Shown in pieces: positions 1-10,512 of a stretch of 64,000 bases of DNA. The DNA is from Bacillus sp. JCM 19034. Its GTDB lineage: Bacteria > Bacillota > Bacilli > Bacillales > Bacillaceae_D. The notes under the pieces are model-generated. The model worked only from the letters and a program-made list of their open reading frames with translations. It was not told the origin of the DNA and searched no databases. Made by a program: the position numbers and the translations under genes. The stretch's first letter is position 1, and each line of letters starts with the position of its first letter. The stretch lies in NCBI RefSeq assembly GCF_001310635.1, contig NZ_BAXR01000010.1:1-64000 (forward strand). The letters are read 5' to 3'.

Positions 1-52
1 ATTGTCCACCGACACCGAGTGAGAGACGAATGTTTTTCATCAAATAAAACGG

Positions 53-88
53 TTCCATCTGTACATTCAAAAGTAGATGGAATTTTTA
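53..88. terminator. Hairpin with T-run, probable bidirectional terminator
   Basis: TTCCATCT (53-60) and AGATGGAA (75-82) form a perfect 8-bp stem around a 14-nt loop and are followed by five T. On the other strand the stem is also followed by a T-rich stretch. It probably ends a gene lying left of the window and the small minus-strand ORF whose stop lies in the loop. Confidence 0.5.
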
Positions 89-270
89 AGTAGTGCAAAA
101 TCCTTGTGCGCTGTTAAGGGAAATTCATGTGTTAAACTTCTGAATGCTTCTGATGATGGAACCGAATCAGTATATTTGTAATACCAACTCGCACTGCTTT
201 CTTTTTTTTCTAATGATCTCCGCACCTTTCTTTTATAATTACTCATTATTATCTTGAATTTTCCAATCAC
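67..270 (-). CDS. Small hypothetical protein, 67 aa
   Basis: An open frame on the minus strand, read divergently from ctsR. I do not recognise the product. It is basic near the N-terminus (Arg/Lys-rich, residues 12-23), has a Trp-Tyr-Tyr cluster in the middle and no membrane segment. The GTG start at 270 has a GAGGG-like ribosome site upstream; an internal ATG nine codons in is an alternative start. Its stop falls in a hairpin shared with the upstream region. It may be a real small gene or chance; the ribosome site and the separate location favour real, but weakly. Confidence 0.35.
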   Translation of the reverse strand: MIGKFKIIMSNYKRKVRRSLEKKESSASWYYKYTDSVPSSEAFRSLTHEFPLTAHKDFALLKNSIYF

Positions 271-366
271 ATATTTCCCTCATCCACATATTTAAAACAA
301 CATGAAAATACGTAGAAATCTATCATTCAAATATTCTAGTAAATAGGAATTGATTGTCCAAAAAGG

Positions 367-372
367 GGGTAT
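367..372 (+). promoter_or_regulatory. Possible SigB-type -10 element upstream of ctsR
   Basis: GGGTAT at 367-372 matches the SigB -10 consensus. The region 13-14 bases upstream (GGAATT, 347-352) is only a poor match to the GTTTAA -35. The B. subtilis ctsR operon is known to have both SigA and SigB promoters, which is why this is listed. Confidence 0.3.
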
Positions 373-393
373 ACTTAAAATGAAGCATATGGG

Positions 394-422
394 TTGCATT
401 TGAAAAATAAAATGATTATAAT
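394..422 (+). promoter_or_regulatory. SigA promoter of the ctsR operon
   Basis: TTGCAT (394-399) and TATAAT (417-422) are separated by 17 bases. The CtsR box begins 8 bases downstream of the -10, so bound CtsR would cover the transcription start. Confidence 0.8.
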
Positions 423-430
423 GTGATTAA

Positions 431-453
431 AGTCAAAGATAGTCAAAGTCAAA
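431..453 (+). promoter_or_regulatory. CtsR operator
   Basis: Two AGTCAAA heptads (431-437 and 441-447) separated by three bases match the CtsR direct-repeat box. A third partial copy, GTCAAA, follows immediately at 448-453. The site sits at the transcription start of ctsR-mcsA-mcsB-clpC and implies autorepression of the operon, relieved by heat stress. Confidence 0.85.
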
Positions 454-480
454 CAACCGATAAATAAGGGAGGGAAACAT

Positions 481-950
481 GTGCGAAATATTTCAGATAT
501 TATAGAAGAATATCTAAAAGCAACCATTCAAAAAAGTGGAGGTACGCCACTTGAAATTAAAAGGAGTGAGGTGGCAAAAAAGTTTCAATGTGTCCCCTCC
601 CAAATAAATTATGTTATTCAAACGAGATTTACATTAGAAAAAGGATACCAAGTAGAAAGTAAGAGGGGTGGGGCGGGATATATACGAATTGTCAAAGTGA
701 GCCTCATAATCAACTAGATCTATTTGAGCATATGATTCAATTGATCGGAAAGCGTATTGATCAACATACGGCTGAGAATATAATCATAAGGTTGTATGAA
801 GAACAAATCATTACAAAAAGAGAGTGCACGATTATGATCAGTGTGATGGATCGCTCTAATTATCATTCGAGCACTGTACACCGTGATGAGGTACGAGCAA
901 ATATGCTGAAATCAATGATTAATTGTTTAAAGTATAAGGAGTCAAATTAA
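481..950 (+). CDS. ctsR: Heat-stress repressor CtsR (frame-broken near 690-705)
   Basis: Transcriptional repressor of class III heat-shock genes. It binds heptad repeats as a dimer and is inactivated by heat and by McsB. The N-terminal part carries the winged helix-turn-helix (KRSEVAKKFQCVPSQINYVI) and the glycine-rich wing (RGGAGYIRIVKV). The C-terminal part continues in another frame with VMDRSNYH and RDEVRANML, as in family members. The shift fits loss of one base at about 690-705; repaired length is 156 aa, normal for CtsR. GTG start with a GGGAGGG ribosome site. First gene of the operon, just below its own operator. The break most likely reflects sequencing error. Confidence 0.9.
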
Positions 951-969
951 ATGGAAAGGGGGCTATATC

Positions 970-1539
970 GTGTTATGTCAAGAGTGTCAACAACGTGAAG
1001 CAACATTACACTTTGCTAAAATTATAAATGGAGAAAAAACTGAATTTCATATTTGTGAAAAATGTGCAAAAGAAAAAGGAGAATATACTCCGGGATCGAA
1101 TAGTTTTTCTATTCACCAACTTCTCTCAGGTTTATTACATTTCGAACAGCCAATGCAAGCTGAGAAAGGACATACGCATTCTCATGCCGAATTAAGTTGT
1201 CCGAAGTGTGAAATGACATATTCTCAATTTACGAAAGTTGGTCGTTTTGGATGTGCACATTGTTATAAAAGCTTCTCTTCCAAATTAGACCCAATCTTAA
1301 AACGAGTTCATAGTGGAAATCACTCACATGCTGGTAAGCTTCCTAAACGAATAGGTGGAGGGATACAAATCCAGCGACAGATTGATCATCTAAAGCAACA
1401 AATGAGAACGTATATAGACGATGAGGCATTTGAAAAGGCTGCAGAGGTACGAGATCAAATAAGATCTTTAGAAAAAGAGAAAGACGCACAAAAGGGGGAT
1501 GATCGATGTCACTGGAACAGTTTATATCAGAGGCGTTAA
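970..1539 (+). CDS. mcsA: McsA, zinc-finger activator of McsB
   Basis: McsA partners McsB in controlling CtsR and in targeting proteins to ClpC. Four zinc-binding CxxC motifs are visible (CQEC, CEKC, CPKC and a CAHC in the second half), followed by a C-terminal UVR-like coiled segment (about residues 130-170, DDEAFEKAAEVRDQI). GTG start with GGAAAGGGGG upstream. The last eleven residues overlap the start of mcsB out of frame and look unlike the family; a missing A in the CAAAAGGGG run near 1491 would instead end McsA just before mcsB. Confidence 0.9.
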   Translation: MLCQECQQREATLHFAKIINGEKTEFHICEKCAKEKGEYTPGSNSFSIHQLLSGLLHFEQPMQAEKGHTHSHAELSCPKCEMTYSQFTKVGRFGCAHCYKSFSSKLDPILKRVHSGNHSHAGKLPKRIGGGIQIQRQIDHLKQQMRTYIDDEAFEKAAEVRDQIRSLEKEKDAQKGDDRCHWNSLYQRR

Positions 1540-2573
1540 GTCCTGGATGAAAAAGGACGGGCCGAATTCAGATATAGTTTTAAGTAGTCGTATGCGTCTA
1601 GCTCGTAATATGGAGGAGTATAAATTTCCGTTATTGGCGACAATGGAGGAATCGTATGCTGTCACAAAGCATGTGGGAGATGCTTTAACAAAAAACCTCA
1701 TGAAGTGATAGGACGGCTTGAAGTTTTTCATATAGATGATATGAAGGCCAATGAAAAACGAGTGCTGGTCGAAAAACATTTAATTAGTCCTCATCTTGCC
1801 GAGCAATCAAAGTATGGTGCTGTTTTACTTGACAGTGACCAATCGGTTAGCATTATGGTAAATGAAGAAGATCATCTTCGAATTCAGTGTCTATTGCCAG
1901 GATTGCAACTAGAGCAAGGCTTACAAAAAGCAAGTGATATAGATGATTGGATAGAAGAGCATTTAACGTATGCTTTTGATGAAAAACATGGTTATTTAAC
2001 TAGCTGTCCAACAAATGTTGGGACTGGGTTACGTGCCTCTGTCATGATGCATTTACCCGCATTGGCAATGACACAGCAGCTTAATCGTATTTTACCAGCA
2101 TAAATCAATTAGGTTTAGTTGTTAGAGGAATTTATGGAGAGGGTAGCGAAGCTTTAGGTAACCTATTTCAAATTTCAAATCAGTTAACGTTAGGTAAATC
2201 CGAACAAGATATTGTTGAAGATTTACAAGGTGTCGTAGCCCAACTGATTCAACAAGAGCGAGCTGCTAGACAAATGTTGCTAGAACAATCTAGATTACAG
2301 CTAGAGGACAGAGTATTTCGTTCATTTGGAATTCTAGCAAATAGTCGAATGATTGAGTCGAAGGAAGCGACACAACGCTTGTCAAATGTTCGATTAGGTA
2401 TTGATTTAGGGTTGATTAAAGGACTATCAGGGAATATTTTAAATGAGCTTATGATTTTAACTCAGCCTGGTTTTTTACAGCAATATGCGAAAGAAGAGTT
2501 AACACCCGACCAACGCGATGAAAGACGAGCAACATTAATTCGAGAACGTCTTAAATTAGAAAAGCAAATGTAG
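1506..2573 (+). CDS. mcsB: Protein arginine kinase McsB (three frame breaks)
   Basis: McsB phosphorylates arginines, marking proteins including CtsR for ClpCP. The guanido-kinase-like catalytic core is recognisable: [14 protein letters not shown] near the start, [20 protein letters not shown], and [19 protein letters not shown]. The reading frame is lost at 1541 (one T), at 1690-1695 (A run) and at 2100 (one A). All three fit single-base losses, and repair gives 356 aa, the family length. ATG at 1506 overlaps the end of mcsA. The breaks fall in the middle of conserved sequence, so they are probably sequencing errors and not inactivating mutations. Confidence 0.9.
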
Positions 2574-2598
2574 TTACTATTTTCGGAGGTGAAGAAAG

Positions 2599-5040
2599 AT
2601 GATGTTTGGACGTTTTACAGAAAGAGCGCAGAAGGTATTAGCATTAGCACAAGAAGAAGCTGTACGATTAGGTCATAATAATATTGGAACAGAACATATC
2701 TTATTAGGTTTAATTCGAGAAGGAGAAGGGATTGCAGCTAAAGCATTACAAGCGTTAGGCTTAGGTTCCGATAAAATTCAAAATGAAGTTGAATCGTTAA
2801 TTGGTAAAGGACAAGAAGGTTCTAAAACCATTCACTATACACCAAGAGCTAAGAAAGTTATTGAACTTTCAATGGATGAAGCTCGTAAATTAGGTCATTC
2901 TTACGTTGGAACAGAGCACATTTTACTAGGTTTAATTCGAGAAGGAGAAGGTGTCGCAGCTCGTGTTTTAAATAATCTTGGTGTTAGCTTAAATAAAGCG
3001 CGTCAGCAAGTCCTTCAATTGTTAGGAAGTAATGAAGTCAATAACTCCTCTTCACAAGGAAGTGGAGCATCTCATGCCAATACACCGACACTAGATAGTC
3101 TAGCTCGTGATCTAACCGCAGTAGCGAAAGAAGAATCACTAGATCCGGTTATTGGTCGTAGTAAAGAAATCGAACGTGTTATTCAAGTGTTAAGCCGTCG
3201 TACGAAAAATAACCCAGTCCTAATTGGGGAGCCAGGTGTAGGTAAAACGGCTATTGCTGAGGGCCTTGCCCAAGCGATTATTAATAATGAAGTACCAGAA
3301 ACATTACGTGGAAAACGTGTGATGACATTAGATATGGGAACGGTTGTTGCTGGAACGAAGTACCGTGGAGAATTTGAGGACCGCCTCAAGAAGGTAATGG
3401 ATGAAATTCGCCAAGCACAAAATGTCATTTTATTTATTGATGAGCTTCATACTCTAATTGGAGCTGGGGGTGCAGAGGGAGCTATTGACGCCTCAAATAT
3501 TTTAAAACCATCATTAGCACGTGGCGAACTACAATGTATTGGTGCTACAACGTTAGATGAGTATCGTAAATACATTGAAAAAGATGCAGCACTTGAGCGT
3601 CGCTTCCAGCCTATTCAAGTTAATGAGCCGTCTCTAGATGAGTCGATTCAAATCTTAAAAGGATTGCGGGATCGCTATGAGGCACATCACCGTGTGACGA
3701 TAACTGACGGTGCGATTGAAGAAGCAGTGAAATTATCGGATCGTTACATTTCCGACCGTTTCTTACCAGATAAAGCAATTGATTTAATTGATGAGGCTGG
3801 CTCTAAAGTCCGTCTTCGTTCATATACAGCTCCACCAAATTTGAAAGAGCTAGAGCAACGTCTAGAAGAAACACGTAAAGAAAAAGATGCGGCTGTACAA
3901 AGTCAAGAGTTTGAAAAAGCAGCATCATTACGTGATTCTGAACAACGATTACGTGAAGAATTGGATGAAATGAAAAATGAATGGAAGAAGAAACAAGGAC
4001 AAGAAGCAACAGAGGTAACAGTTGATGACATTGCCCAAGTTGTCGCTAGCTGGACTGGAATTCCAGTATCGAAGCTAGCAGAGGAAGAAGCGGATCGCCT
4101 GCTTAAAATGGAAAATATCCTTCATGAACGTGTTGTCGGACAGGAAGAAGCGGTTAATTCGATTTCAAAAGCGATTCGTCGTGCAAGAGCTGGATTGAAA
4201 GATCCGAAGCGTCCAATTGGTTCATTTATCTTCTTAGGTCCAACGGGTGTTGGTAAGACTGAATTAGCTAGAGCGGTGGCGGAGACATTATTTGGTGATG
4301 AGGATTCTGTTATTCGAATTGATATGTCAGAATATATGGAGAAGCACGCGACTAGTCGATTAGTTGGTTCACCGCCAGGCTATGTTGGTCATGAAGAGGG
4401 TGGTCAATTAACAGAAAAGGTCCGTAGAAAGCCATATTCAGTTATTCTACTTGATGAAATTGAAAAAGCTCACCCAGAGGTATTCAATATTCTATTGCAA
4501 GTATTAGAAGACGGCCGTTTAACGGATTCTAAAGGACGTTCAGTCGACTTCCGTAATACTGTAATTATTATGACATCAAATGTAGGTGCAAGTACACTAC
4601 GTAGAAGTAAGTTCTTAGGGTTTACTGTTGAAGGTGAGAATCAAGAATACAATGACATGAAGAGTAAGGTAATGGATGAGTTAAAACGTAGCTTCCGTCC
4701 AGAGTTCTTAAATCGTATTGATGAGCTGATTGTATTCCACTCTTTAGAGAAGAAGCATATCCGTGAAATCATTACGTTAATGGCAGATCAATTGAAGAAA
4801 CGCTTGAGTGAACAAGGGATTGATTTCGAATTAACAGAAGCAGCAAAGGATAAGATTACTGATTTAGGATTTGATCCTGAATATGGAGCAAGACCGTTGC
4901 GTCGAGCACTTCAGAAACAAGTCGAGGATCGTCTGTCTGAAGAATTGCTAAAAGGTACGATTGTAAAAGGCCAAAAAGCAATTATAGATGTGAAAGATGA
5001 CGAGTTTTTTGTAAATACAAAAGAAGATTTACAAGTGTAA
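2599..5040 (+). CDS. clpC: ATP-dependent Clp protease ATPase subunit ClpC
   Basis: AAA+ unfoldase that feeds ClpP, 813 aa, intact. Order of parts: two Clp_N repeats (residues about 1-145, each with [10 protein letters not shown] or [10 protein letters not shown]), AAA-1 with Walker A GEPGVGKT and Walker B LFIDE, a middle UVR/coiled domain (about 415-480) that binds the adaptors MecA and McsB, and AAA-2 with GPTGVGKT and LLDEIEKAH. The C-terminal D2-small domain includes [10 protein letters not shown]. Start ATG at 2599 follows GGAGGTGAAG. Last gene of the CtsR operon, followed by a strong terminator. Confidence 0.97.
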   Translation: MMFGRFTERAQKVLALAQEEAVRLGHNNIGTEHILLGLIREGEGIAAKALQALGLGSDKIQNEVESLIGKGQEGSKTIHYTPRAKKVIELSMDEARKLGHSYVGTEHILLGLIREGEGVAARVLNNLGVSLNKARQQVLQLLGSNEVNNSSSQGSGASHANTPTLDSLARDLTAVAKEESLDPVIGRSKEIERVIQVLSRRTKNNPVLIGEPGVGKTAIAEGLAQAIINNEVPETLRGKRVMTLDMGTVVAGTKYRGEFEDRLKKVMDEIRQAQNVILFIDELHTLIGAGGAEGAIDASNILKPSLARGELQCIGATTLDEYRKYIEKDAALERRFQPIQVNEPSLDESIQILKGLRDRYEAHHRVTITDGAIEEAVKLSDRYISDRFLPDKAIDLIDEAGSKVRLRSYTAPPNLKELEQRLEETRKEKDAAVQSQEFEKAASLRDSEQRLREELDEMKNEWKKKQGQEATEVTVDDIAQVVASWTGIPVSKLAEEEADRLLKMENILHERVVGQEEAVNSISKAIRRARAGLKDPKRPIGSFIFLGPTGVGKTELARAVAETLFGDEDSVIRIDMSEYMEKHATSRLVGSPPGYVGHEEGGQLTEKVRRKPYSVILLDEIEKAHPEVFNILLQVLEDGRLTDSKGRSVDFRNTVIIMTSNVGASTLRRSKFLGFTVEGENQEYNDMKSKVMDELKRSFRPEFLNRIDELIVFHSLEKKHIREIITLMADQLKKRLSEQGIDFELTEAAKDKITDLGFDPEYGARPLRRALQKQVEDRLSEELLKGTIVKGQKAIIDVKDDEFFVNTKEDLQV

Positions 5041-5063
5041 GCAGTGTTTCAATTAAATGATAG

Positions 5064-5103
5064 AAAACTCCGAACGATATGAAATTATCGCTCGGAGTTT
5101 TTT
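5064..5103 (+). terminator. Terminator of the ctsR-clpC operon
   Basis: AAAACTCCGA (5064-5073) pairs with TCGGAGTTTT (5092-5101) around an AT-rich loop, and is followed by T residues. It lies just after the clpC stop. Confidence 0.85.
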
Positions 5104-5381
5104 AAATAGATGTCAACTTCCTATTTATACCCGATAAACTCTTTTCACTTGCCGTATTATCTATTTTTGGTGGGGGTGTTCATCAAGGTTCCGTCGTAAC
5201 ATTTCTGAACACACTCTTTTTATTAAAAAGAGCTGTTTCCAGAAATGCTTAATAAAGATTGGTTATGTTTGCATCATTGACATAGACTATAAAGGAGCTG
5301 TTTTGCGAAGAGGGGGATTCATCGTTTTTCTCTTGGAACTTTGCTACAATAAAGGCAAGAGACCGTAAAGGGGAGAACGGA
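5104..5381. other. Non-coding gap between clpC and radA
   Basis: I see no gene here. TTGACA at 5277-5282 lacks a well-placed -10. TACAAT at 5345-5350 is a plausible -10 for radA, but its -35 (TCGTTT) is poor. A ribosome site GGGGAGAA precedes the radA ATG. Confidence 0.5.
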
Positions 5382-6757
5382 ATGGCGAAAAAGAAAACAA
5401 AATTTGTGTGCCAGGAATGTGGATATGAATCGGCGAAATGGATGGGTAAGTGTCCAGGCTGCAAGGTTGGAACACGATGGTTGAAGAGTTTGAGCCAAGT
5501 GCGAAAAGTGGAAGTCGGAGCTTTGTTACATCATCTACAAGTACCGGTTCAAAGCCACAATCGATTGTTACAGTCCAAAGTGAAACGGAAGCACGTATTA
5601 GTACAACAATGCCAGAGCTTGACCGAGTGCTAGGTGGCGGGATTGTCCCAGGCTCTCTCGTATTAGTCGGCGGTGATCCAGGAATCGGAAAGTCAACGTT
5701 GTTGTTACAGCTTTCTTCAAAGCTAGCTGATGCTAAGCAACGAGTGCTCTATATTTCTGGTGAGGAATCAGTGAAGCAAACGAAGCTTCGTTCAGATCGG
5801 CTAGGTGTTTCTTCATCAGATTTGTATGTATTAGCAGAAACGGATATAGCTTTTATTGAACGGGCAATCGATGAAGTGAAACCGACACTTGTGATTATTG
5901 ATTCGATTCAAACTGTTTATCAAGAAGAAATAACATCTGCTCCTGGTAGTGTCGCACAAGTTAGAGAATGTACAGCAGCTTTTATGCGAATCGCAAAAAC
6001 AAAGGGAATCGCCATTTTTATCGTCGGTCATGTTACGAAGCAAGGGTCGATTGCTGGACCAAAACTTCTTGAGCATATGGTTGATTCTGTTTTGTATTTT
6101 GAAGGGGAACGTCATCATACATATCGAATATTGCGTGCAGTAAAAAATCGTTTTGGATCAACGAACGAAATGGGTATATTTGAAATGAAGGAAAGTGGCT
6201 TGGAGGAGGTATTAAATCCTTCTGAAATTTTCCTAGAAGAGAGATCGGATGGAGCTGCTGGGTCAATTGTTGTTGCTTCAATGGAAGGAACAAGGCCAGT
6301 CTTAGTTGAACTTCAAGCTTTGATATCACCAACTAGCTTTGGAAATCCAAGGAGAATGGCAACTGGGGTTGACCACAATCGCGTTTCATTACTAATGGCA
6401 GTACTCGAAAAGCGCGTGGGGATGCTATTACAAAATCAAGATGCTTATTTAAATGTAGCAGGGGGAATAAGATTAGATGAACCAGCTATTGACTTGGCCA
6501 TAGCATTAAGTATCGCCTCAAGCTTTCGTAATCAAGTGACAAACCCGATGGATGTGGCAATAGGCGAGGTTGGTTTAACAGGCGAAATTAGAAGGGTTTC
6601 TCGTATAGAACAACGTGTAAATGAAGCTGCGAAGCTAGGGTTTAAAAGGGTTATTATCCCTGAAAAGAATTTAGGAGGTTGGACGTATCCAAGTAATATA
6701 CAAATTATAGGAGTTCCAACTTTGGATAGGGCGTTGGAAGTCGGTTTAGGAGGGTAA
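5382..6757 (+). CDS. radA: DNA repair protein RadA (frame-broken at 5465)
   Basis: RecA-like ATPase that assists recombination by driving branch migration. The N-terminal C4 zinc finger (CQECG, then CPGCK) lies in one frame and the rest in another. The break at GG 5465-5466 fits loss of one G, and repair restores the family sequence [10 protein letters not shown]. Then follow Walker [10 protein letters not shown], the RadA-specific KNRFGSTNE motif and a C-terminal Lon-like domain (about residues 330-450, with [10 protein letters not shown]). Repaired length is 458 aa. Stop lies 3 bases before disA. Confidence 0.92.
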
Positions 6758-6760
6758 ACG

Positions 6761-7837
6761 ATGTCAGAAGAGCAGAATAATGAACAGTTTGTTCAAAGAC
6801 TATTAAAGTTTGTTGCACCTGGTACCCCATTACGTTCAGGTATAGATAACGTATTGCGGGCTAAGACGGGAGGGTTAATTGTTGTTGGCTATAATAATGC
6901 TATGGTTCCGATAGTGGATGGTGGCTTTTTTATTAACTCAGATTTTTCACCTGCCTATTTATACGAGCTGGCAAAAATGGATGGAGCCATAATTATTAGT
7001 GAAGATGCAAAGAAGATATTGTATGCCAATACACAATTAGTGCCGAATAATACGATCCCGTCGAATGAAACGGGTATTCGTCATCGTACTGCACAACGCG
7101 TGGCGAAGCAGACAGGGAATTTAGTTATCTCGATATCACAAAGAAGAAATGTCATTACGCTTTATCAAGGAGATTATCGTTATTCATTACGAGATATTGG
7201 AGTTATTTTAACGAAGGCCAATCAAGCGATACAAACGTTAGAAAAGTATAAGGTTGTCCTTGATCAAGGAATTACAAATTTAGGTGCTTTAGAATTTGAA
7301 CAGCTAGTTACCCTTCATGAGGTAACACAGGTTATCTATCGAATTCAAATGGTGCTGCGTATCAAACGGGAAATTATTAATTATGTTAATGAATTAGGTG
7401 ATGAAGGTCGGCTCGTTTCAATGCAATTAAATGAATTAGTTGGAAATACAGAAAAAGAAACACTGCTCCTATTAAAGGATTACGTAAAAGATGATGTCGA
7501 TGGTGTCGAGGATGTATCTAAGGAATTATCAAAGCTAGACTCAGAAGAGCTTCTAGATGAGCATGCAATTTTAAAAGTATTAGGGTATCCAAAAAGTGTA
7601 AATATTCAAGAGTATTCGTTAGCACCACGAGGCTATCGGATATTAAATCGAATACCGCGGCTACCAGCACCTATCATTGAAAATTTAATTGATAAATATG
7701 GCAATTTAACAAATATTATGTTTGCTAGTATGGAAGAATTAGATGAGGTGGAAGGAATTGGAGAACCAAGAGCGAAAATGATAAAAGAAGGCTTAACGCG
7801 TATTCAAGAACAGTTGTTTATCGATCGACACATTTAA
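6761..7837 (+). CDS. disA: DNA integrity scanning protein DisA, diadenylate cyclase
   Basis: Makes c-di-AMP from ATP and scans DNA for branched structures, signalling chromosome integrity. 358 aa, intact. The N-terminal DAC domain carries the catalytic DGA (residues 75-77) and RHRT (108-111) motifs. A helical spine follows, then a C-terminal helix-hairpin-helix DNA-binding region ([13 protein letters not shown] near the end). It starts 3 bases after radA, a conserved Bacillus pairing that suggests co-transcription. Confidence 0.96.
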   Translation: MSEEQNNEQFVQRLLKFVAPGTPLRSGIDNVLRAKTGGLIVVGYNNAMVPIVDGGFFINSDFSPAYLYELAKMDGAIIISEDAKKILYANTQLVPNNTIPSNETGIRHRTAQRVAKQTGNLVISISQRRNVITLYQGDYRYSLRDIGVILTKANQAIQTLEKYKVVLDQGITNLGALEFEQLVTLHEVTQVIYRIQMVLRIKREIINYVNELGDEGRLVSMQLNELVGNTEKETLLLLKDYVKDDVDGVEDVSKELSKLDSEELLDEHAILKVLGYPKSVNIQEYSLAPRGYRILNRIPRLPAPIIENLIDKYGNLTNIMFASMEELDEVEGIGEPRAKMIKEGLTRIQEQLFIDRHI

Positions 7838-7944
7838 ACATATTTATACGAATGCGGAATAATTCTCATAATTTATGTGAAATCCAGTTTGATAGGTTTC
7901 AAATCGGAAAACTTGTCTATACTAAGAGAAGGAGGTGAATATGG

Positions 7945-9030
7945 ATGTTAAAAAAGATGGTGCAGCTTTTCTTTTTGATTGCTGGTGGGACACTTGGATT
8001 TCTATTTATTCCTGACCTTATCCATATTTTAAATGTCGGCGAAATGCCGAGTTGGTTATTAAATCCTTATTCAGGGGCAGTGATTGGAGCAGTTTTATTC
8101 TTTTTATTAACGTTTTGGATAGCAGACTATATTGTTGATTTCATGAAATTGATGGAAGAATCGATCGTTAAAGCACCTGTTACAGATGTTTTGTTTGGAT
8201 CGATGGGATTAATCATTGGACTAATCGTTGCTTACTTAATTACGATTCCATTAAATTCTATGAATTTCACCTTTGTTAGTACAGTTTTACCGATTTTCGC
8301 GACGATTTTCCTTGGTTATTTTGGTTTTCAGATTGGATTTAAAAACGAGACGAACTTATTAATTTATTTACACTTACAAGAAATTTAGGTAAGAAAAAGA
8401 GGAAGAGGCTGCTGAAGAAGGTAAGAAGTTAAAAATTTTAGATACAAGTGTGATTATAGATGGACGGATAGCGGATATTTGCAAAACAGGTTTTTAGAGG
8501 GAACGTTAGTAATACCTGGCTTTGTGTTGGAAGAGTTACAGCATATCGCCGATTCATCCGATTTATTGAAACGAAATCGTGGTCGAAGAGGATTAGATAT
8601 ACTCAATAAGATACAAAAGGAATTGCCTATCGCTGTTGAAATATATGAGGGTGATTTTGATGATATTAGTGAGGTTGACAGCAAGCTCGTGAAGCTAGCA
8701 AAGCTATTATCAGGTATGGTTGTTACAAACGACTTTAATTTAAATAAAGTATGTGAGTTACAAGGTGTGGCTGTGTTAAATATTAATGATTTAGCGAATG
8801 CTGTAAAACCGGTTGTGCTACCAGGTGAAGAGCTAACAATTCAGGTCATTAAGGATGGTAAAGAACAGCACCAAGGCGTGGCATATTTAGATGACGGAAC
8901 AATGATTGTAGTCGAAGGTGGACGCGATTATATCGGGAAAAATATTGAGGTTGTTGTCACAAGTGTATTACAAACAAGTGCAGGTCGGATGATTTTTGCG
9001 AAGCCAAAATTGCTTGAAAAGGCATTGTGA
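7945..9030 (+). CDS. yacL: YacL, membrane PIN-TRAM protein (three frame breaks)
   Basis: Homologue of B. subtilis YacL, a membrane protein with a PIN nuclease-like domain and a C-terminal TRAM domain. Four membrane helices lie in residues 1-130. The PIN part begins at [15 protein letters not shown], with further acidic residues in TNDFNLNKV. The frame is lost three times within 155 bases, at A5 8341-8345, A5 8394-8398 and T5 8491-8495. Each fits loss of one base, and three losses return to the same frame. Repaired length is 362 aa. GGAGGTGAAT precedes the ATG at 7945. The enzymatic role is inferred from the domain only. Confidence 0.88.
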
Positions 9031-9042
9031 AAGAGATGATAG

Positions 9043-9077
9043 AAAGACTATCCAGCATTTCGGATAGTCTTTTTTTA
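9043..9077 (+). terminator. Terminator after yacL
   Basis: AAAGACTATCC (9043-9053) pairs with GGATAGTCTTT (9062-9072) around an 8-nt loop, followed by a T-run. Confidence 0.9.
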
Positions 9078-9267
9078 AAAGGGAACGTTCATAAGGGACG
9101 GAGTTAGCGGATTTTAGCGGATGAGCATTGGTTTCCATTCATGGGCAGATTAGAAAAGATGTTTATTAGCACTTTTCTTATAGAAAATGGTATACGCTTC
9201 TATGATTGCAAAGGCGAACGTGATAAAATTAGAACGATTTGGGATTTGTTAGTTAGGAGCGAATGGA

Positions 9268-9960
9268 ATGAAATATAGTGTCGTTGTTGTAGCTGCTGGG
9301 AAAGGAAAGCGGATGGCAGCAGGGAAAAATAAAATGTTATTAAAATTAAGAGGTGAGCCTTTAGTAATTCATACTCTACGCCTGTTCGCTACCGACCTTG
9401 AATGTGAAGAACTGATATTAGTTGTAAACGATGATGAAATAAAAGAAATGCAGCGACTTATTACAACAAGTGGTTTAACAAAAGTTCCGAAACTTGTCGT
9501 TGGGGGGAAGGAACGTCAACATAGCGTGAAAAATGGACTAGATCAATTACAATCCAATGAAGGGATCGTATTAGTTCATGACGGGGCACGTCCATTTATT
9601 CGCAAGGAAATATTACAGGCACTTGTTGCTGAGGCATATCGCAGTCGTGCAGCTACAACGGCAGTCGCTGTTAAAGATACGATCAAAAGAGCACATGATT
9701 ATCGTGTCATTGAAACGTTAAATCGCAGCGAGCTTTGGGCTGTACAGACACCACAGGCTTTTGATAAAGCTCTATTAATTCAGGCACATGAGCAAGCGGT
9801 AGCAGCTGGTTTTTTTGGGACAGATGATTGTAGTCTATTAGAATGGTTAGGTCATGAAGTAACGATAGTTGAGAGCGACTATCAGAACATTAAGCTGACT
9901 ACACCGGAGGATTTACTCTTTGCCGAGGCGATTTTAGTAGAAAGGGAGAGGCACAAATGA
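9268..9960 (+). CDS. ispD: 2-C-methyl-D-erythritol 4-phosphate cytidylyltransferase
   Basis: Third step of the MEP isoprenoid pathway: MEP plus CTP gives CDP-ME. 230 aa, intact. The N-terminal nucleotide-binding loop [15 protein letters not shown] holds the catalytic Arg and Lys; the VHDGARPF motif (about residues 107-114) and ALKDT-like VKDTIKR segment are also present. Its stop overlaps the ispF start by four bases (ATGA), so the two are translationally coupled and catalyse near-consecutive steps. Confidence 0.96.
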   Translation: MKYSVVVVAAGKGKRMAAGKNKMLLKLRGEPLVIHTLRLFATDLECEELILVVNDDEIKEMQRLITTSGLTKVPKLVVGGKERQHSVKNGLDQLQSNEGIVLVHDGARPFIRKEILQALVAEAYRSRAATTAVAVKDTIKRAHDYRVIETLNRSELWAVQTPQAFDKALLIQAHEQAVAAGFFGTDDCSLLEWLGHEVTIVESDYQNIKLTTPEDLLFAEAILVERERHK

Positions 9961-10439
9961 GAATAGGACAAGGGTTCGATGTACATCAGTTGGTGGAAGG
10001 TAGACCACTTATTTTAGGAGGGGTTCATATTCCTTATGAAAAAGGATTACTTGGCCACTCTGATGCTGATGTATTACTTCATGCTATTACAGATGCAGCT
10101 TTAGGAGCAATAGGTGAAGGTGATATTGGCCGTCACTTTCCGGATACGGATATGGCGTTTAAAGATGCTGATTCTGCCAAGTTGCTAATAGAAGTGTGGA
10201 AGCTTGTGAAAGAAAGAGGCTATCAATTAGGTAATGTTGATTGCACGATCATCGCACAAAAGCCGAAGATGGCTCCATATATTCAAGCAATACGTACGAG
10301 AATATCTGAATTGCTTGAAGCCGACCTCGATCAAGTGAATGTAAAAGCGACAACAACGGAAGAGCTTGGTTTTACAGGAAGAGGAGAAGGGATTGCTTCT
10401 CAAGTGGCTATCTTATTAGTAAAGAAACAGATAACTTGA
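9957..10439 (+). CDS. ispF: 2-C-methyl-D-erythritol 2,4-cyclodiphosphate synthase
   Basis: Converts CDP-ME 2-phosphate to the cyclic diphosphate in the MEP pathway; it acts as a trimer with a bound divalent metal. 160 aa, intact. Metal ligands are visible in GFDVHQL (Asp, His) and in [30 protein letters not shown] near the C-terminus is the CDP-binding signature. It overlaps ispD by four bases. Its last codons overlap the -35 of a possible gltX promoter. Confidence 0.97.
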   Translation: MRIGQGFDVHQLVEGRPLILGGVHIPYEKGLLGHSDADVLLHAITDAALGAIGEGDIGRHFPDTDMAFKDADSAKLLIEVWKLVKERGYQLGNVDCTIIAQKPKMAPYIQAIRTRISELLEADLDQVNVKATTTEELGFTGRGEGIASQVAILLVKKQIT

Positions 10440-10466
10440 CCGTAAAGGTATAAATGGTGCTAAAAT
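10436..10466 (+). promoter_or_regulatory. Possible SigA promoter for gltX
   Basis: TTGACC (10436-10441) and TAAAAT (10461-10466) with a 19-base spacer. The spacing is long, so this is tentative. Confidence 0.35.
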
Positions 10467-10512
10467 AAAACCATGAACGCGAGCTATGTTCGTAAAACAG
10501 GAGGTATAACGG

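Noticed and set aside
7889..7923. A promoter before yacL (TTGATA ... TATACT)
   Set aside because: The spacer is 23 bases, too long for a SigA promoter.
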